Assembly (NCBI GenBank): GCA_965223405.1 | Contig: CBDCWO010000006.1 | Span: 7,006,001-7,070,000 of the forward strand | DNA from: CBDCWO01 sp965223405 | GTDB lineage: Bacteria; Bacteroidota; Bacteroidia; Chitinophagales; Saprospiraceae | Direction: 5' to 3' | DNA length: 64,000 nucleotides | Shown: positions 1-8,792 of the stretch, piece by piece | How the letters are laid out: every line of letters begins with the position of its first letter | Position numbering within the stretch: position 1 is the stretch's first letter | The notes under the pieces: model-generated | What the model saw: the letters and a program-made list of their open reading frames with translations, nothing else | Told to the model about the DNA's origin: nothing | Database searches by the model: none | Translations under genes and position numbers: made by a program

Positions 1-1308
1 TATCCTTATCTATTCCTGGATGAAACGCCGATGCACAATATCAGGAGTATGGTTATCGGTCCCGATTCGTGCCTGTGGTTCTCCAGTATTGACGGCTTTT
101 TTAAACTCAACCTGGAAACGAATAAGTATAAAAGAATCCGATTACCATCGCCTTCTGAATTTTCATTTATCTCCGGAGCTGCAATCCGTTTAGATTCTCA
201 CATTCTTTTTGGAACAGATGCTGGAGTCTTGTGTTATGATACCGCTCATTTTAATAGTACGAACACCCTCATTCCAAAAGTACATTTCCATCGGATTTAT
301 ATCAATGGGAATGAGCTAAAGAATGATTTCTCTTCCCCAATCACCTTGAATCATTACGAGAATAATATAAAAGTCCACTATGGTGTAGTTGACTACCTCG
401 AATCTCAATCTACCCTGTATCAATATTGGTTGGAAGGAATCCATTCAAATTGGCAGCAAGCGGGATCACAAAAAAATCTATATTTTGCCTCGATTCCACC
501 TGGAGAATACCTATTCAAAGTAAAGGCTAGTGGTGCAGATTACCAATGGAACGAAGAGTTTGAATCCTTTGCTTTTATTATTCACCCACCCTTTTGGAAA
601 ACCTGGCTTTTCCGTTTGATCCTGGTTGGGCTGGGGATTACTATCATTGGAGCTTATATTCGAAATCGAATAAATGCTCGTAATCGCGAAATAGTGATTT
701 CTGAAAAAATCAGAGGAAAAGCAGCGGCTGATTTTCACGATGAAATGGGTAATCGCATTGCGCGTCTTTCTCTGTTCGCCGAAATTTTGGAAAAAACAAT
801 GATCAATCCTTCCTCAGACTCAACCCTTTACCTCAAGCGGATCCAGTCTACTGCTACCGATATTCATCATGTTATGCGCGATTTTCTGTGGGCACTGGAT
901 CCCCAAAAGGATCGTGCAACGGACTTGGCAATTCTGATTAAAGATTTTGGTGAAGAATTATTTTCCGGATCCGGTATTGTTTTTCGAAGTAATCCTATTC
1001 CGGAAGAATTTGAGGAAATTGTGCTTACCCTGGACAAAAAGCGACATGGTTTGATGATCTTTAAAGAAGCAATGACCAATGTAATGAAACACGCGGAAGC
1101 TCGCAATGTCTACTTGTCATTTGGGGTAGAGGATGCTGAATTTAAAATAAAACTGCGAGATGACGGCCAAGGTTTTGTAATTCCAGAACAAAACAAAGGG
1201 CTGGGCCTCGATAACATGAAAAGGCGTGCTACAAATATTGACAGCAAGTTAAAACTCGAACGCAATGAAACAGGAGGAACCTCAGTTATTCTATTCTGCA
1301 AAATCTAA
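1..1308 (+). CDS. Sensor histidine kinase, Y_Y_Y and HisKA_3 type (5' end outside window)
   Basis: The reading frame is open at the left edge, so the N-terminal part, probably a periplasmic beta-propeller sensor, is missing. What is visible is the end of the propeller, a Y_Y_Y-type beta-sandwich (about nt 260-580), one membrane segment (about nt 600-660) and a cytoplasmic kinase. The dimerisation and phosphoacceptor motif FHDEMGNRIARL carries the His codon at 736-738. The ATPase domain shows an N box (EAMTNVMKHA), DDGQGF and GLGLDNMKRR. This arrangement is the NarX/DesK-like HisKA_3 class, which normally pairs with LuxR-type regulators, and such a gene starts 5 bp downstream. In Bacteroidota these pairs often sense polysaccharide breakdown products, but the ligand here cannot be inferred. 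Confidence 0.93.
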   Translation, partial: YPYLFLDETPMHNIRSMVIGPDSCLWFSSIDGFFKLNLETNKYKRIRLPSPSEFSFISGAAIRLDSHILFGTDAGVLCYDTAHFNSTNTLIPKVHFHRIYINGNELKNDFSSPITLNHYENNIKVHYGVVDYLESQSTLYQYWLEGIHSNWQQAGSQKNLYFASIPPGEYLFKVKASGADYQWNEEFESFAFIIHPPFWKTWLFRLILVGLGITIIGAYIRNRINARNREIVISEKIRGKAAADFHDEMGNRIARLSLFAEILEKTMINPSSDSTLYLKRIQSTATDIHHVMRDFLWALDPQKDRATDLAILIKDFGEELFSGSGIVFRSNPIPEEFEEIVLTLDKKRHGLMIFKEAMTNVMKHAEARNVYLSFGVEDAEFKIKLRDDGQGFVIPEQNKGLGLDNMKRRATNIDSKLKLERNETGGTSVILFCKI

Positions 1309-1313
1309 ATAAT

Positions 1314-1949
1314 ATGATACACATTTGGCTGGTAGAAGACGACCACATTATTGCCGATAGCCTGATCCGGATCTTTAGCACTTCAGAAAGCTGCCGAATA
1401 TCCAGGCATTTTATCCATGCAGAGGCATATCTGGACTGTTTAGCAAAGGAAAGAACACCGGATATTGTACTCATGGATATTTCACTACCGGGTATCAATG
1501 GCATTGAAGCTGTTAAACATACCAAACAAATATTCCGCGAAATTGAGATTATCATGTTGACCGTACATGTCGATGATCAAATGGTCTTCGATGCCCTTTG
1601 TGCCGGTGCATCGGGGTACTTGCTTAAGAGCACCTCCACCAAAAAAATTCACGAAGCCATCCATGAAGTAAAACGAGGTGGTGCACCGATGAGTACTCAA
1701 ATCGCACGAATGGTCATCAATAGCTTTAATTCATCGGTGTCCTCTCCATTATCAGAACGTGAACAAGAAGTACTTTCCTTACTTTGTGAAGGAAAAAGCT
1801 ATAAAATGATCGCTGATGATTTATTCATTAGCATGGATACGGTCCGAACCCATATCAGACATATTTATAAAAAACTAGAAGTGAATTCAAGTACAGAGGC
1901 CGTAGCGAAAGCATTTAAAAACAAGTGGGTTTCCCAAAAGAAAATATAA
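1314..1949 (+). CDS. Response regulator, NarL/FixJ family
   Basis: This 211-residue protein has a receiver domain with acidic residues E8, D9 and D10, phosphoacceptor D55 (in VLMDISLPG), T84 and K106. A LuxR-type helix-turn-helix follows at about 145-205, with LSEREQEVL and the recognition region DTVRTHIRHIYKKL. It should be phosphorylated by the kinase encoded just upstream and act as a transcription factor. The 5-bp spacing indicates co-transcription and probable translational coupling. The target genes are unknown. Length and motifs are standard, and no defect is seen. Confidence 0.95.
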   Translation: MIHIWLVEDDHIIADSLIRIFSTSESCRISRHFIHAEAYLDCLAKERTPDIVLMDISLPGINGIEAVKHTKQIFREIEIIMLTVHVDDQMVFDALCAGASGYLLKSTSTKKIHEAIHEVKRGGAPMSTQIARMVINSFNSSVSSPLSEREQEVLSLLCEGKSYKMIADDLFISMDTVRTHIRHIYKKLEVNSSTEAVAKAFKNKWVSQKKI

Positions 1950-2198
1950 CATTTTTCTCTTTTTAATATCGCCGATACTATGAAGTGATTTAAAAAGTCT
2001 ACTTTAAAATTATATTGGAACAAAATCTTTACCAATATTTCCACGACCAGATTTGTGATTCACCTCATTCGGTTAGAGATCGCATATAAATGTGATTCTC
2101 AATTTCCTCAGTGAATAGTCTTTGGTTTTTATCGTTTAAAAATAAAAACTGAACGATGCGTACATTTTGGTTATACTTCCTATTCCTATTTTTAATTA

Positions 2199-3231
2199 AC
2201 GTGAATAATGGATAAGAAAAAGTGTTGATATTACTATAAAATAAGGAGAATAATTAATATATTAATAGCTGATAACCAATTAATAAAATTAAAATATTCT
2301 CCTATGACTGATGATAAAATTACTAAAATTTTCGTTGCCGTTGATGATTTTTGTAAACTTTTTGAACCCCAAATCAAACAATTTCGCTTGGAATCAGGTC
2401 AAAAAAACAGGCGAAATAGACTTTCCAAACTTTCTGATAGTGAAATCATGACTATTCTCATCTGCTTTCACCTCAGCAATTACACTAATTTCAAAGCTTT
2501 TTATATTGAATGTATCACTCAGCATTGGAAGTATTTGTTTCCTGATCTAGTAACCTATGAACGATTTAATCAAATTCAATCTAAGGTTATGATTCCGCTT
2601 ATTATGTTTTTAAAATCAAACGGACTTGGACATTCTAAAGGCATTAATTTCATAGACTCAACGGCAATAAAAGTTTGCCATATCAAAAGAGAAAAACAAC
2701 ACAAAGTCATGAAAAATTTTGCAACTAAGGGAAAAGGAACGATGGGCTGGTTCTTTGGTTTTAAACTCCATTTAATCATTAATGACCAAGGTGAAATTCT
2801 CAGCTTTTATCTGACCAAGGCAAATGTAGATGACCGTAATAGAAAGGTTATCAGTTCATTGACAGAAAATATATTTGGTAGCCTCTATGGTGATCGAGGT
2901 TATATATCCAAAGCACTAGCTGACTACTTATGGAACGATGGTATCCATCTGGTTTACAAAAGACGAAAAAATATGAAAAAACAAAACCTGTCTGATACCG
3001 ACAAATTGTTGCTGCGCAAAAGAGCTCTTATTGAATCTGTCAATGATGAATTGAAAAATATTTGTAGCATCGAGCATTCAAGACATCGATCTCCTAAAGG
3101 ATTTCTTGTCAACTTAGTCAGTGCACTTGTTGCTTATCATTTCCTACCTAAAAAACCTTCTCTTAATATCCAACCTCATGAAAAAACCAATCCTCAACTC
3201 CTTTTATCCGCTGCTTAAACATTATTCACGT
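2199..3231 (+). mobile_element. IS982-family insertion sequence, copy 1
   Basis: The element is 1033 bp. Its ends are perfect 12-bp inverted repeats (ACGTGAATAATG at the left, CATTATTCACGT at the right). It is flanked by 6-bp direct repeats TAATTA (2193-2198 and 3232-3237), which mark a target duplication and hence real transposition. It carries one intact transposase gene in the same direction as the host gene. The terminal sequence matches that of the second copy at 16781-17812. Confidence 0.95.
2304..3218 (+). CDS. IS982-family DDE transposase
   Basis: The protein has 304 residues, usual for the family. The DDE triad is visible in FIDSTAIK (first Asp), YGDRGYIS (second Asp) and RALIESVNDELKN (Glu), followed by the family-typical IEHSRHR. 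It cuts and rejoins the ends of its own IS. The gene appears intact. It resembles the transposase at 16885-17799 closely but with many substitutions, so the two copies are not recent duplicates of each other. Confidence 0.96.
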   Translation: MTDDKITKIFVAVDDFCKLFEPQIKQFRLESGQKNRRNRLSKLSDSEIMTILICFHLSNYTNFKAFYIECITQHWKYLFPDLVTYERFNQIQSKVMIPLIMFLKSNGLGHSKGINFIDSTAIKVCHIKREKQHKVMKNFATKGKGTMGWFFGFKLHLIINDQGEILSFYLTKANVDDRNRKVISSLTENIFGSLYGDRGYISKALADYLWNDGIHLVYKRRKNMKKQNLSDTDKLLLRKRALIESVNDELKNICSIEHSRHRSPKGFLVNLVSALVAYHFLPKKPSLNIQPHEKTNPQLLLSAA

Positions 3232-4646
3232 TAATTAGCTGTCAGAAATCAGGCCCTAATGAAGAATTGATAAGCACCGAAATCAAGTGGTTAAATCAGT
3301 CCGATTTAATAGGTTTTGAAAGCCAAGCCCTACCTACTTTAAAGTTCCAACTGATCCGTAAAGAAGATGGAATCGGGATTTCCGACCAACCGATTATGAC
3401 TGTGATCAGCGATGGAAACGGCAACGTAGAAAACACATCACCAATAACTGATTCGGATGGCAACTTTGAGATACAATGGAAATTGGGATCCAATTATCAC
3501 AACTCATTAACTATCAGGTATACTAAAAGCGATCTTTATTCAGGTGCAGAGCGATCACTTTCATCCATTGCCCGATACCAATATGTTATTCCTGTTGCAG
3601 GTCCGGATTGGAAGGGTGCTGATGCGCAGGAAAGTGGTTTTGACATTCAAACTCTGAGCGCAGGGGTTGATGCCATCCGGAGTGGAAAATTTGTCAGGAT
3701 CCATGACCTGGTTCTGGTTCACCAGGGAAAACTAATTTTTTGAAAAAGACTTTTTACCGGAAGAAACGATCAAACCTGGTCAGGCTCACCTCACTCGATC
3801 TGATGGTAGTCATTACATTGCCTCTGCAACTAAAAGTTTGGTTTCATTACTTACAGGTATTGCAATAGATCATGGGTTTATCAGTAGTGTTGAGGACTCG
3901 ATTTATAATTATTTTACCCATTATGATTCATTTAGTAATTGGGATCCAATAAAAGAGAAAATTAACATTTCCAATTTCTTAACGATGCGACACGGTTATG
4001 ATCTAGTAGATGGGGATGGACATTTTACCCCCATGAATAATTCAACCGATATGATCAAATATACCCTGGATGCCCCTATAAAGCACCAACCGGGTACATT
4101 TTGGGCTTATTCAAGTCAGTGCACTAATGTTATGGGTGATTTATTACGTATTGCCTCCGGAGAAAGAAATTTTGAAGACTACCTGTATCAATACCTTTTT
4201 GATCCTTTGAACATCTCAAAACCGGAATACATATATCATGTCAGGAGTGGAAAACCTATGTTAGGAGCAGGTATTTTCATGAAACCTCGTGACATGGCAA
4301 AAATAGGCCAGTTAATCCTTGATGAGGGATTGTGGAAAGGAACTCGAATTGTGAGTAAATCCTGGTTGGATTTTTCTACCCGCCCAGTTGTGGATTTTAA
4401 AGATGGAGATTATTATGGGTACCACTGGTGGAGAAGAGATTTTGGAAATCATAATTTTTTACTTGCCGCCGGTAATGGTGGGCAAGTCATATACATTTCC
4501 AAAGAATTGGATCTGATCATAGTAATGACCGGAGGTAACTACGACAATGATCTGATGTTTCAAAATCGCAGTATCATTGAAGATTTCATTCTTCCATCTC
4601 TGACCAACTAATCTTAAATTCCTTAATAGCACTGAAAGTTTAAATT

Positions 4647-5939
4647 ATGTCCAATCCGACACCATTCATTACGAAATTCTGGATTTTAGTATTGATCATT
4701 ATTGCTTGTAACAAAAATGCCACTCCGACTCCCGAGCTGACCACGGTTAAATCTGTCACGGCCATAATAGGCTTGGATGTAGATAATCAAGCTGATGCCT
4801 CAGACATTAGAGTCTCATTTACTGCACCCAAAATTCTGACCCACATCGCAAAATTCCGGATTGCTTTGAGTAAAGCAGGAGATATTGGAGTAGATCAAAT
4901 CTTAAATCTTCCGCCCACCTCTTTTGTAAGCTTGGATGTCAATGCAGATCACACCAGATTTCCACTACCTGTGAATTTTACAGATGGTGATGGTGATGCT
5001 ATTTCAGAAAATATCAAGTATACCATTTTTGTACTTAGCGAATCTGATGATGAAAAGATAGAACATGCACTGGCAAAATCGAATTCCACTTTGATACTCA
5101 AACAAACTAATTTAGTTAAAACGCTTGTTTCTTCAGTCAATGGTGGTAGTGGAGGTATCGAGTTGGACCAGGATGGAAATATATATATGGGTGATTTTGG
5201 AAAAACCCTGGGTGGTCAGCCTACTGGTGATAAGGTATATAAAATATCACCTGCGGGACAAGTTTCTACCTATATGACTAATCTGGTCGGAGCTTCTGGA
5301 AATGCATTCGATTCACAAGATAACTTCTACCAATCCAATATCCAGGGAGGATTTATTACAAAAAAATCACCTGACGGAGCTGAGGAAAAGTTCAGTAATT
5401 CTCTTCTTAACGCCCCGGTGGGGATTGCCGTAGATCCGGACGACAATTTGTATATCGCTAACTATGGATCCAATAACATCTTAAGGATGACACCTGATGG
5501 AACTTTCTCTGTCTATGTCTCCGGATCTTTGCTTAATGGTCCAAATGGGATAGCAATTGATTCTTTAGGCAATTTTTTCGTAGCCAATTTTAATAACGGA
5601 GCGGTTATAAAGGTTGATACGAATCAAAACTTGACCTTGGTGGCTTCCTTACCTGGAAACAATAACGGACACCTTATTGTATATAAAGAATTTGTTTATG
5701 TAATTGCGCGGTCGGACCACAGAATCTATCGTATCGGCCCAGACCATGTTCCCCATGTTCTGGCCGGTTCAGGAGTAAGGGGGCATGAAGATGGCCCTCC
5801 ACTTATAGCTTCCATGTCGCTGCCTAATGATTTGGCCATAACACCTGATGGTAAAAGGATATATTTTAACGATGTGGTCCCTTTGAATGGTAGTGATATT
5901 AAACCCTGCATGATTCGTTACATTGACCTCATCGAATAA
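4647..5939 (+). CDS. NHL-repeat beta-propeller lipoprotein
   Basis: A 430-residue protein starting with a lipoprotein signal (hydrophobic stretch ending IIIAC, Cys21). Residues of about 35-160 form a beta-rich domain of unknown type. From about 165 to the end there are repeated NHL-like blades with motifs such as GIELDQDGNIYMGD, GIAVDPDDNLYIAN and GIAIDSLGNFFVAN. These folds usually bind carbohydrate or protein ligands, or hold lactonase-like sites; the function here is not known. It lies 35 bp after the broken serine-hydrolase gene and may have shared its transcript, in which case the IS insertion could affect it. Confidence 0.82.
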   Translation: MSNPTPFITKFWILVLIIIACNKNATPTPELTTVKSVTAIIGLDVDNQADASDIRVSFTAPKILTHIAKFRIALSKAGDIGVDQILNLPPTSFVSLDVNADHTRFPLPVNFTDGDGDAISENIKYTIFVLSESDDEKIEHALAKSNSTLILKQTNLVKTLVSSVNGGSGGIELDQDGNIYMGDFGKTLGGQPTGDKVYKISPAGQVSTYMTNLVGASGNAFDSQDNFYQSNIQGGFITKKSPDGAEEKFSNSLLNAPVGIAVDPDDNLYIANYGSNNILRMTPDGTFSVYVSGSLLNGPNGIAIDSLGNFFVANFNNGAVIKVDTNQNLTLVASLPGNNNGHLIVYKEFVYVIARSDHRIYRIGPDHVPHVLAGSGVRGHEDGPPLIASMSLPNDLAITPDGKRIYFNDVVPLNGSDIKPCMIRYIDLIE

Positions 5940-6041
5940 GCTCTTATTCGGCCGTTATGTATTGTTCATAAAGAAGAATAATTGATACCTTGAGGAATTC
6001 TAGTGCTTCAAGAACTCGTTAGAACTAAATCTGTCTCAAGC

Positions 6042-6782
6042 ATGTGTGTAGTAGCTCTTTATGATATACATGGAAATTTACCGGCTCTGGAAGCTGTTTT
6101 ATCCGAAGTTAAAAGGCTGGAAGTTGATTACATTGTAGTTGGAGGAGATGTAATCGTAGGACCTATGTCCTCCCAATGCCTGGACCGCCTGGTAAGCCTC
6201 CCTATCCCAACTCATTTTATCAAAGGCAACTGCGAAACAGCCGTTCTCCACTACGGTCGATTAGAATCTGCGGCTACCAATAAATCAAGTTTTGAATCAG
6301 AGTTACGCTGGACAAGAGATCAGCTCTCTGCGGACCATCTAGAAATAATCTCAAATTGGCCTCTAAGCTTAACCTTACCAATCGAGGGATTAGGAGATGT
6401 CCTGTTTTGTCATGCTTCTCCGAACAGCGAATTTGATACATTCACTAGACAAACCCCCATGTCAATTCTGCAACCGGTCTTTACTCCGGTCAAAGCGGAT
6501 TTGGTCGTATGTGGTCATACTCATATGCAGTTTGATCTGATGATTGGATTGAAAAGAGTAGTAAATGCCGGTAGTATTGGAATGCCTTTTGGAATTCCGG
6601 GAAGTCATTGGCTCCGATTAGGTCCTGCAGTTGAATTTTGTTGTACCCATTACGATGTAGAGCAGGCAGTTAAAACGATTACCAGTTCGGAATACCCGGG
6701 AGCTATCGACTTTGTTTCAAAATATGTTCTCAAAACTCCCTCCCGTGAAGCTATGGAAACCCTGTTAAATCAAATGGAATAA
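6042..6782 (+). CDS. Calcineurin-like metallophosphoesterase (YfcE/MJ0936 type)
   Basis: The protein has the di-metal phosphoesterase signature in order: DIHGN near the N-terminus, GGDVIVGP, KGNCE, a His in LFCHASP, and CGHTHMQF. This is the set found in small bacterial phosphodiesterases of the MJ0936/YfcE group. An upstream GTG at 6003 would add 13 residues that precede the normal start of the fold, so ATG 6042, which gives MCVVALYDIHGN, is preferred. The substrate cannot be told from sequence. It stands alone between the NHL lipoprotein and proS. Confidence 0.85.
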   Translation: MCVVALYDIHGNLPALEAVLSEVKRLEVDYIVVGGDVIVGPMSSQCLDRLVSLPIPTHFIKGNCETAVLHYGRLESAATNKSSFESELRWTRDQLSADHLEIISNWPLSLTLPIEGLGDVLFCHASPNSEFDTFTRQTPMSILQPVFTPVKADLVVCGHTHMQFDLMIGLKRVVNAGSIGMPFGIPGSHWLRLGPAVEFCCTHYDVEQAVKTITSSEYPGAIDFVSKYVLKTPSREAMETLLNQME

Positions 6783-6982
6783 GTATTTCCAAATTAGCTA
6801 ATATTAAATAATCACTGAACTCCAAAATAAACCCAGATTTTTTGACTCATTTAAAAATAAATGTGTTTTTTGGCTGGTAAGAGAATAAAATACCACTTGA
6901 CATCTACTATCTTGGGCAGTCTTTGTGGATGAATTAACTAATCGTAGTTTTTTAGAAGATATTTGAATGAATTATTAGTCAT

Positions 6983-8725
6983 ATGAGATATTCGAAAATT
7001 TTGATGTCAACCAGCAAGGAGTCTGTTAGCAACGTAGATTTTGTCTCCCAAGAGTTGTTGATCAGGGGTGGATATGTCCAACAGTTATCAGCAGGGATAT
7101 ACACTGTTTTACATTTCGGGTTGCGTTCATCAAGAAAAATTGAAAAGATAATCCGTGAAGAAATGGAGCGCATCGGAGGCGTTGAAATCAGTATGCCTGT
7201 TGTCCACCCTGCTCAGTTATGGAAGCAAACCGGTCGTTATGACAACATTGATGATTCTTTGGTTCGATTTTCGGATCGTTTTGGCCGGGATATGGTTCTC
7301 GGAATGACTCATGAGGAAGTGGTGACCACTCTGGCTAAGTCTGAAATTAAAACGTATCGTCAATTACCATTAATGGTTTATCAAATTCAGACTAAATTCA
7401 GAGATGAAGCCCGTGCCAGAGGCGGTCTAATCCGGGTGAGAGAGTTTGTAATGAAAGACTCCTACACTTTTGATAGCAATTGGGAAGGATTAAAAAATCA
7501 ATATCAGGAGCACTACCAAGCTTATTTTAAGATATTTGAACGCGCTGGTTTACCGGTGATCGGTATACAAAGTGATGTGGGTATGATGGGAGGAAAAGTG
7601 GCTCATGAATTTATGTATTTAACAGATATGGGTGAAGACACCATCTTTATCTGTGAAACCACCGGCTACCAGGCTAATAGAGAAGTGGCCACATTTAAAA
7701 AACCGGTTCCACCGGAAGAAGATGAGTTGCCTTTGGAAAAAGTACATACTCCGAATACCAAAACGATAGCTGATCTGGCATCTTTTCTGAAGACAACCCC
7801 TCAAAGATGTGGAAAAATTGTAGTATTTACCGGAACCATAGCAGGGGAAAAAAAGATCATAATGTCGATAATTCGGGGCGATATGGAAGTCAATAAAATT
7901 AAACTCCAAAACCTCACTAAAGCAAAGGAATTAGAACCGGCAACGGAGGAGGAAATTGTGGACATTGGATCTGTTCCTGGTTATGGATCTCCCCTAGATA
8001 TCGATCGTTCAAAAGCCCTTGTTATTGCCGATGAGTTGATTACCAAATCCAAAAATTTGGTGATGGGTGCCAATGAGGCCGAATATCATCTTCAGAATGT
8101 TTGTTATAGCAGAGATTACCAGGCTGATTTGGTCGGCGATATTACTTATGCCTTTGAAGGTGCGCTAGCTCCAAATGCTCAAGGTCCAATCGACACTTTA
8201 AAGGCCAGGCGAGGAGTAGAAGTTGGAAATATATTTCAATTAGGTACCAAATATGCGCAAGACCTGGAGGCTTATTTTATGGATTTAGACGGAAAAACCA
8301 AACCACTGGTCATGGGTTCATATGGAATTGGTATAGGTAGATTTCTGGGATGTCTGGCCGAAGAATACCACGATGATAACGGGCTGAAATTACCCATATC
8401 GGTGGCTCCTTATGAAGTTCATATGGTCGGATTGCTTGACAGTGAAGAAGTAGTTAATACCTGCGAAGAAATTTACAACAAATTGGTTTCGTCAGGAATT
8501 GAAGTATTATATGATGACCGGCAAAAGAAGATGGCTAGTCCTGGTGAAAAGTTTGGTGATGCCGACCTGATTGGTATTCCAATCCGCCTTACCATATCCA
8601 GGCGTTCATTGAAAAATGGAGGAGTCGAAATAAAGCTTCGAAGTGAATCGCAGTCCGATATCATCCCAAAAGATCAGATTTCGGACAAAGTAAATCAGAC
8701 AATTAATCGATTAAAACAAACCTAG
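6983..8725 (+). CDS. proS: Prolyl-tRNA synthetase, bacterial type with editing insertion
   Basis: The enzyme charges tRNA-Pro with proline in the cytoplasm. The 580-residue protein has the class II core: TxE loop MTHEE at 108-112, motif 2 around FRDEARARGG (139-148) running into REFVMKDSYTF, and motif 3 (GSYGIGIGR) near 445. An insertion at about 225-400 between motifs 2 and 3 matches the INS editing domain of bacterial-type ProRS. A C-terminal anticodon-binding domain follows. Many Bacteroidota are known to use the shorter archaeal/eukaryotic-type ProRS without INS, so this form is unusual for the phylum. It may be the only ProRS or an extra copy; the window cannot say. Confidence 0.95.
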   Translation: MRYSKILMSTSKESVSNVDFVSQELLIRGGYVQQLSAGIYTVLHFGLRSSRKIEKIIREEMERIGGVEISMPVVHPAQLWKQTGRYDNIDDSLVRFSDRFGRDMVLGMTHEEVVTTLAKSEIKTYRQLPLMVYQIQTKFRDEARARGGLIRVREFVMKDSYTFDSNWEGLKNQYQEHYQAYFKIFERAGLPVIGIQSDVGMMGGKVAHEFMYLTDMGEDTIFICETTGYQANREVATFKKPVPPEEDELPLEKVHTPNTKTIADLASFLKTTPQRCGKIVVFTGTIAGEKKIIMSIIRGDMEVNKIKLQNLTKAKELEPATEEEIVDIGSVPGYGSPLDIDRSKALVIADELITKSKNLVMGANEAEYHLQNVCYSRDYQADLVGDITYAFEGALAPNAQGPIDTLKARRGVEVGNIFQLGTKYAQDLEAYFMDLDGKTKPLVMGSYGIGIGRFLGCLAEEYHDDNGLKLPISVAPYEVHMVGLLDSEEVVNTCEEIYNKLVSSGIEVLYDDRQKKMASPGEKFGDADLIGIPIRLTISRRSLKNGGVEIKLRSESQSDIIPKDQISDKVNQTINRLKQT

Positions 8726-8771
8726 TGGAGGTTTATTTCTGATTTTCAATCACCAGGCATTGATAAAGACT

Positions 8772-8792
8772 GCTTATTAATGCTTAATAAGC
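8772..8792. terminator. Possible bidirectional terminator hairpin
   Basis: A perfect 8-bp stem (GCTTATTA and TAATAAGC, 5-nt loop) lies between the convergent proS and T9SS-protein genes and overlaps the stop codon of the latter. Position and symmetry suit a shared terminator, but the stem is AT-rich and no strong T tract follows. Confidence 0.4.

Larger units (their letters stand above)
2156..4611 (+). pseudogene. Serine hydrolase (class C beta-lactamase-like) lipoprotein, broken by an IS982 insertion and a frameshift
   Basis: Removing the IS (2199-3231) and one target copy joins ATG at 2156 in frame with the sequence from 3238. The restored start is hydrophobic and ends in a lipobox (LISC, then QKSGPN), so the intact product was a lipoprotein. 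The frame continues as a beta-sandwich-like region to 3743, where a stop follows a run of six T (3735-3740). With five T the frame would run on to EKDF and into a serine-hydrolase domain with the catalytic motif SATK (S-x-x-K), a YSS motif in place of Y-x-N, and GNGG near the end, closing at 4611. The family includes penicillin-binding-protein-like esterases and beta-lactamases. Either lesion alone should abolish full-length product. The T-run change could also be a sequencing error; the IS cannot. Confidence 0.88.
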
